This document shows, piece after piece, positions 57,731 through 58,641 of a stretch of 58,641 nt of DNA. This DNA is from Chloroflexota bacterium (GTDB lineage Bacteria; Chloroflexota; Dehalococcoidia; SM23-28-2; HRBIN24). Each line of letters starts with the position of its first letter. The stretch's first letter is position 1. The notes under the pieces were generated by a model, which was given only the letters and a program-made list of their open reading frames with translations, was not told where the DNA came from and did no database searches. The stretch is taken from positions 1-58,641 of the forward strand of contig JAUQPQ010000002.1 in the NCBI GenBank assembly GCA_030550295.1, written 5' to 3'. A program made the position numbers and the translations under genes.

Positions 57731-57952
57731 ATGCAGGAGGAGAAGCCCCACAGGCTGATCTTTGGCCTGGTCACCCCTGAGCAGGTCACCTGGTTCATGG
57801 TGGCCTGGTTGGCGGTCCAGACGGCGGTGGAGTATATCATCGCCCAGGTGCTGGATGCCAATCTACCTATCATGTTGGTCATTAACCTCTTAGAGGCAGC
57901 TAGCATCATCTACTTCTTCCAGCACGTATATAGGCTGTGGCGGGAGGACTAG
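57731..57952 (+). CDS. Small cytochrome c oxidase subunit (subunit IV type)
   Basis: A 73-residue protein with two membrane helices (about 18-38 and 45-66) and a charged RLWRED end. Position between coxA and coxC is where the small bacterial subunit IV sits. The sequence itself is too short for firmer assignment. Confidence 0.7.
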   Translation: MQEEKPHRLIFGLVTPEQVTWFMVAWLAVQTAVEYIIAQVLDANLPIMLVINLLEAASIIYFFQHVYRLWRED

Positions 57953-57954
57953 AG

Positions 57955-58590
57955 ATGGCCGAGATAGCAGTTCACGTCATTCCCCTCCCCGTTAAGAAGC
58001 GCCTATACCAGTGGGGCCTTTGGCTATTCTTCCTGTCAGAAGCGTTCCTTTTTGGCTCGGTAGCATCGGCCCGTTTCTTCTTGGCTGGACTGGAGCGTCC
58101 CCATGTCAACCAGGCGCTGGGCCTGGCCATTACCTCTGTCCTCTTGGCTAGCTCTGTCTTCGCCTATCGAGCAGAGGAGGCCTGCCGCCGAGGAGACCGG
58201 CCAGCCTTTTTGCGCAACCTCTTGGCCACAATAGGGCTGGGGCTAGCTTTCTTGGCTGGATTAGGGATTGAGTGGTCTACCGCTGAGTTCACCCCCTCCG
58301 AGCCGTACGGTACCGCTTTCTTCTCGATGACTGGGCTGCACGGATCCCACGTAGCCTCGGGGGTGCTCATCCTCCTGCTTGTCCTCTACAATGGCCAGAA
58401 GGGGCGATTCATACCCACCGAGTGTTCTTGCAAAAGGGTCTGGCCTTGGCGGTCTTGTCACCACCCTAAGAGTCGTCCCACCTGGGACCAGATGTGGGCT
58501 GTTGAGGCCAGCATCAAGTACTGGCACTTCGTAGATGTAGTCTGGGTCTTCTTCTATCCCATCCTCTACCTTATGAGCTGGCCCACTTAG
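57955..58590 (+). CDS. coxC: Cytochrome c oxidase subunit III with Cys/His-rich insert
   Basis: A 211-residue subunit III, with about five membrane helices: WGLWLFFLSEAFLFGSVAS, LGLAITSVLLASSVFAYRA, GTAFFSMTGLHGSHVASGV and YWHFVDVVWVFFYPILYL are the family marks. Between the third and last helices an insert, IPTECSCKRVWPWRSCHHPK (about 158-177), adds three Cys and two His not usual in this family. ATG 57955 comes two bases after the small subunit stop; the in-frame ATG at 57937 would overlap it. The gene closes the operon seen here, with 51 bases of non-coding sequence to the window end. Confidence 0.93.
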   Translation: MAEIAVHVIPLPVKKRLYQWGLWLFFLSEAFLFGSVASARFFLAGLERPHVNQALGLAITSVLLASSVFAYRAEEACRRGDRPAFLRNLLATIGLGLAFLAGLGIEWSTAEFTPSEPYGTAFFSMTGLHGSHVASGVLILLLVLYNGQKGRFIPTECSCKRVWPWRSCHHPKSRPTWDQMWAVEASIKYWHFVDVVWVFFYPILYLMSWPT

Positions 58591-58641
58591 GGCCTAGGTT
58601 TATAGGCAGGGCAGGGCCACATAGGGGACGTAGATTTCGCT

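Overview
The window is GC-rich bacterial chromosome, almost fully coding. F420/flavin-type luciferase-like oxidoreductases, a type A2 cytochrome c oxidase subunit I, a DUF1786 protein and a C-terminal dockerin-like tail on a DUF11-repeat secreted protein suggest an aerobic, possibly thermophilic Chloroflexota. This placement is an inference from gene content; no rRNA is present to fix it. An atp-murA-mreB gene order indicates a peptidoglycan-making cell.

Layout. 1-4144: the 3' part of a type III-B CRISPR (Cmr) operon: the last codons of cmr3, then cmr4, cmr5, cmr6 and a CARF-HEPN effector with an apparent Csx3-type ring-nuclease domain at its C-terminus. This block looks less GC-rich than the rest and ends beside the 3' end of a tRNA-Arg(TCG). 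4389-8877: tRNA-Arg, the magnesium channel MgtE, tRNA-His, a secreted repeat protein and a bifunctional nuclease. 8890-18224: a nine-gene F-type ATP synthase operon followed by murA (Asp in place of the catalytic Cys) and mreB. Its promoter has a good match to a Rex operator over the -10, and rex itself follows convergently at 18192-18854. 18922-33754: a catabolic/accessory region with two luciferase-like oxidoreductases, alpha/beta hydrolase, LarA-like protein, amidohydrolase, PHP phosphoesterase, GH38 mannosidase, cyclase, geranylgeranyl-reductase-like flavoprotein, membrane proteins, an XRE-cupin regulator and a zinc alcohol dehydrogenase. 33805-42756: tRNA-Thr, a small nuclease-like orphan, DUF1786, hydrolase, half-size GDT1 transporter, serS, Nudix, lysS and greA (one leftward series), a DAK2 kinase and rpmB. 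42802-52270: a leftward arginine operon argC-J-B-usp-D-G-HAD-H-rpe. Its leader encodes a short Arg-rich peptide and can fold into alternative antiterminator and terminator hairpins, the layout of a classical amino-acid attenuator. 52347-58590: a crotonase, a response regulator with a histidine kinase that carries its own winged-helix domain, and a divergent cytochrome c oxidase operon (subunits II, I, IV, III).

The points most worth following are the CARF-HEPN-Csx3 fusion, the arginine attenuator, the Rex box on the ATP synthase promoter, the winged-helix histidine kinase and the Cys-to-Asp MurA. No CRISPR array, insertion sequence, rRNA or replication origin was seen inside the window.
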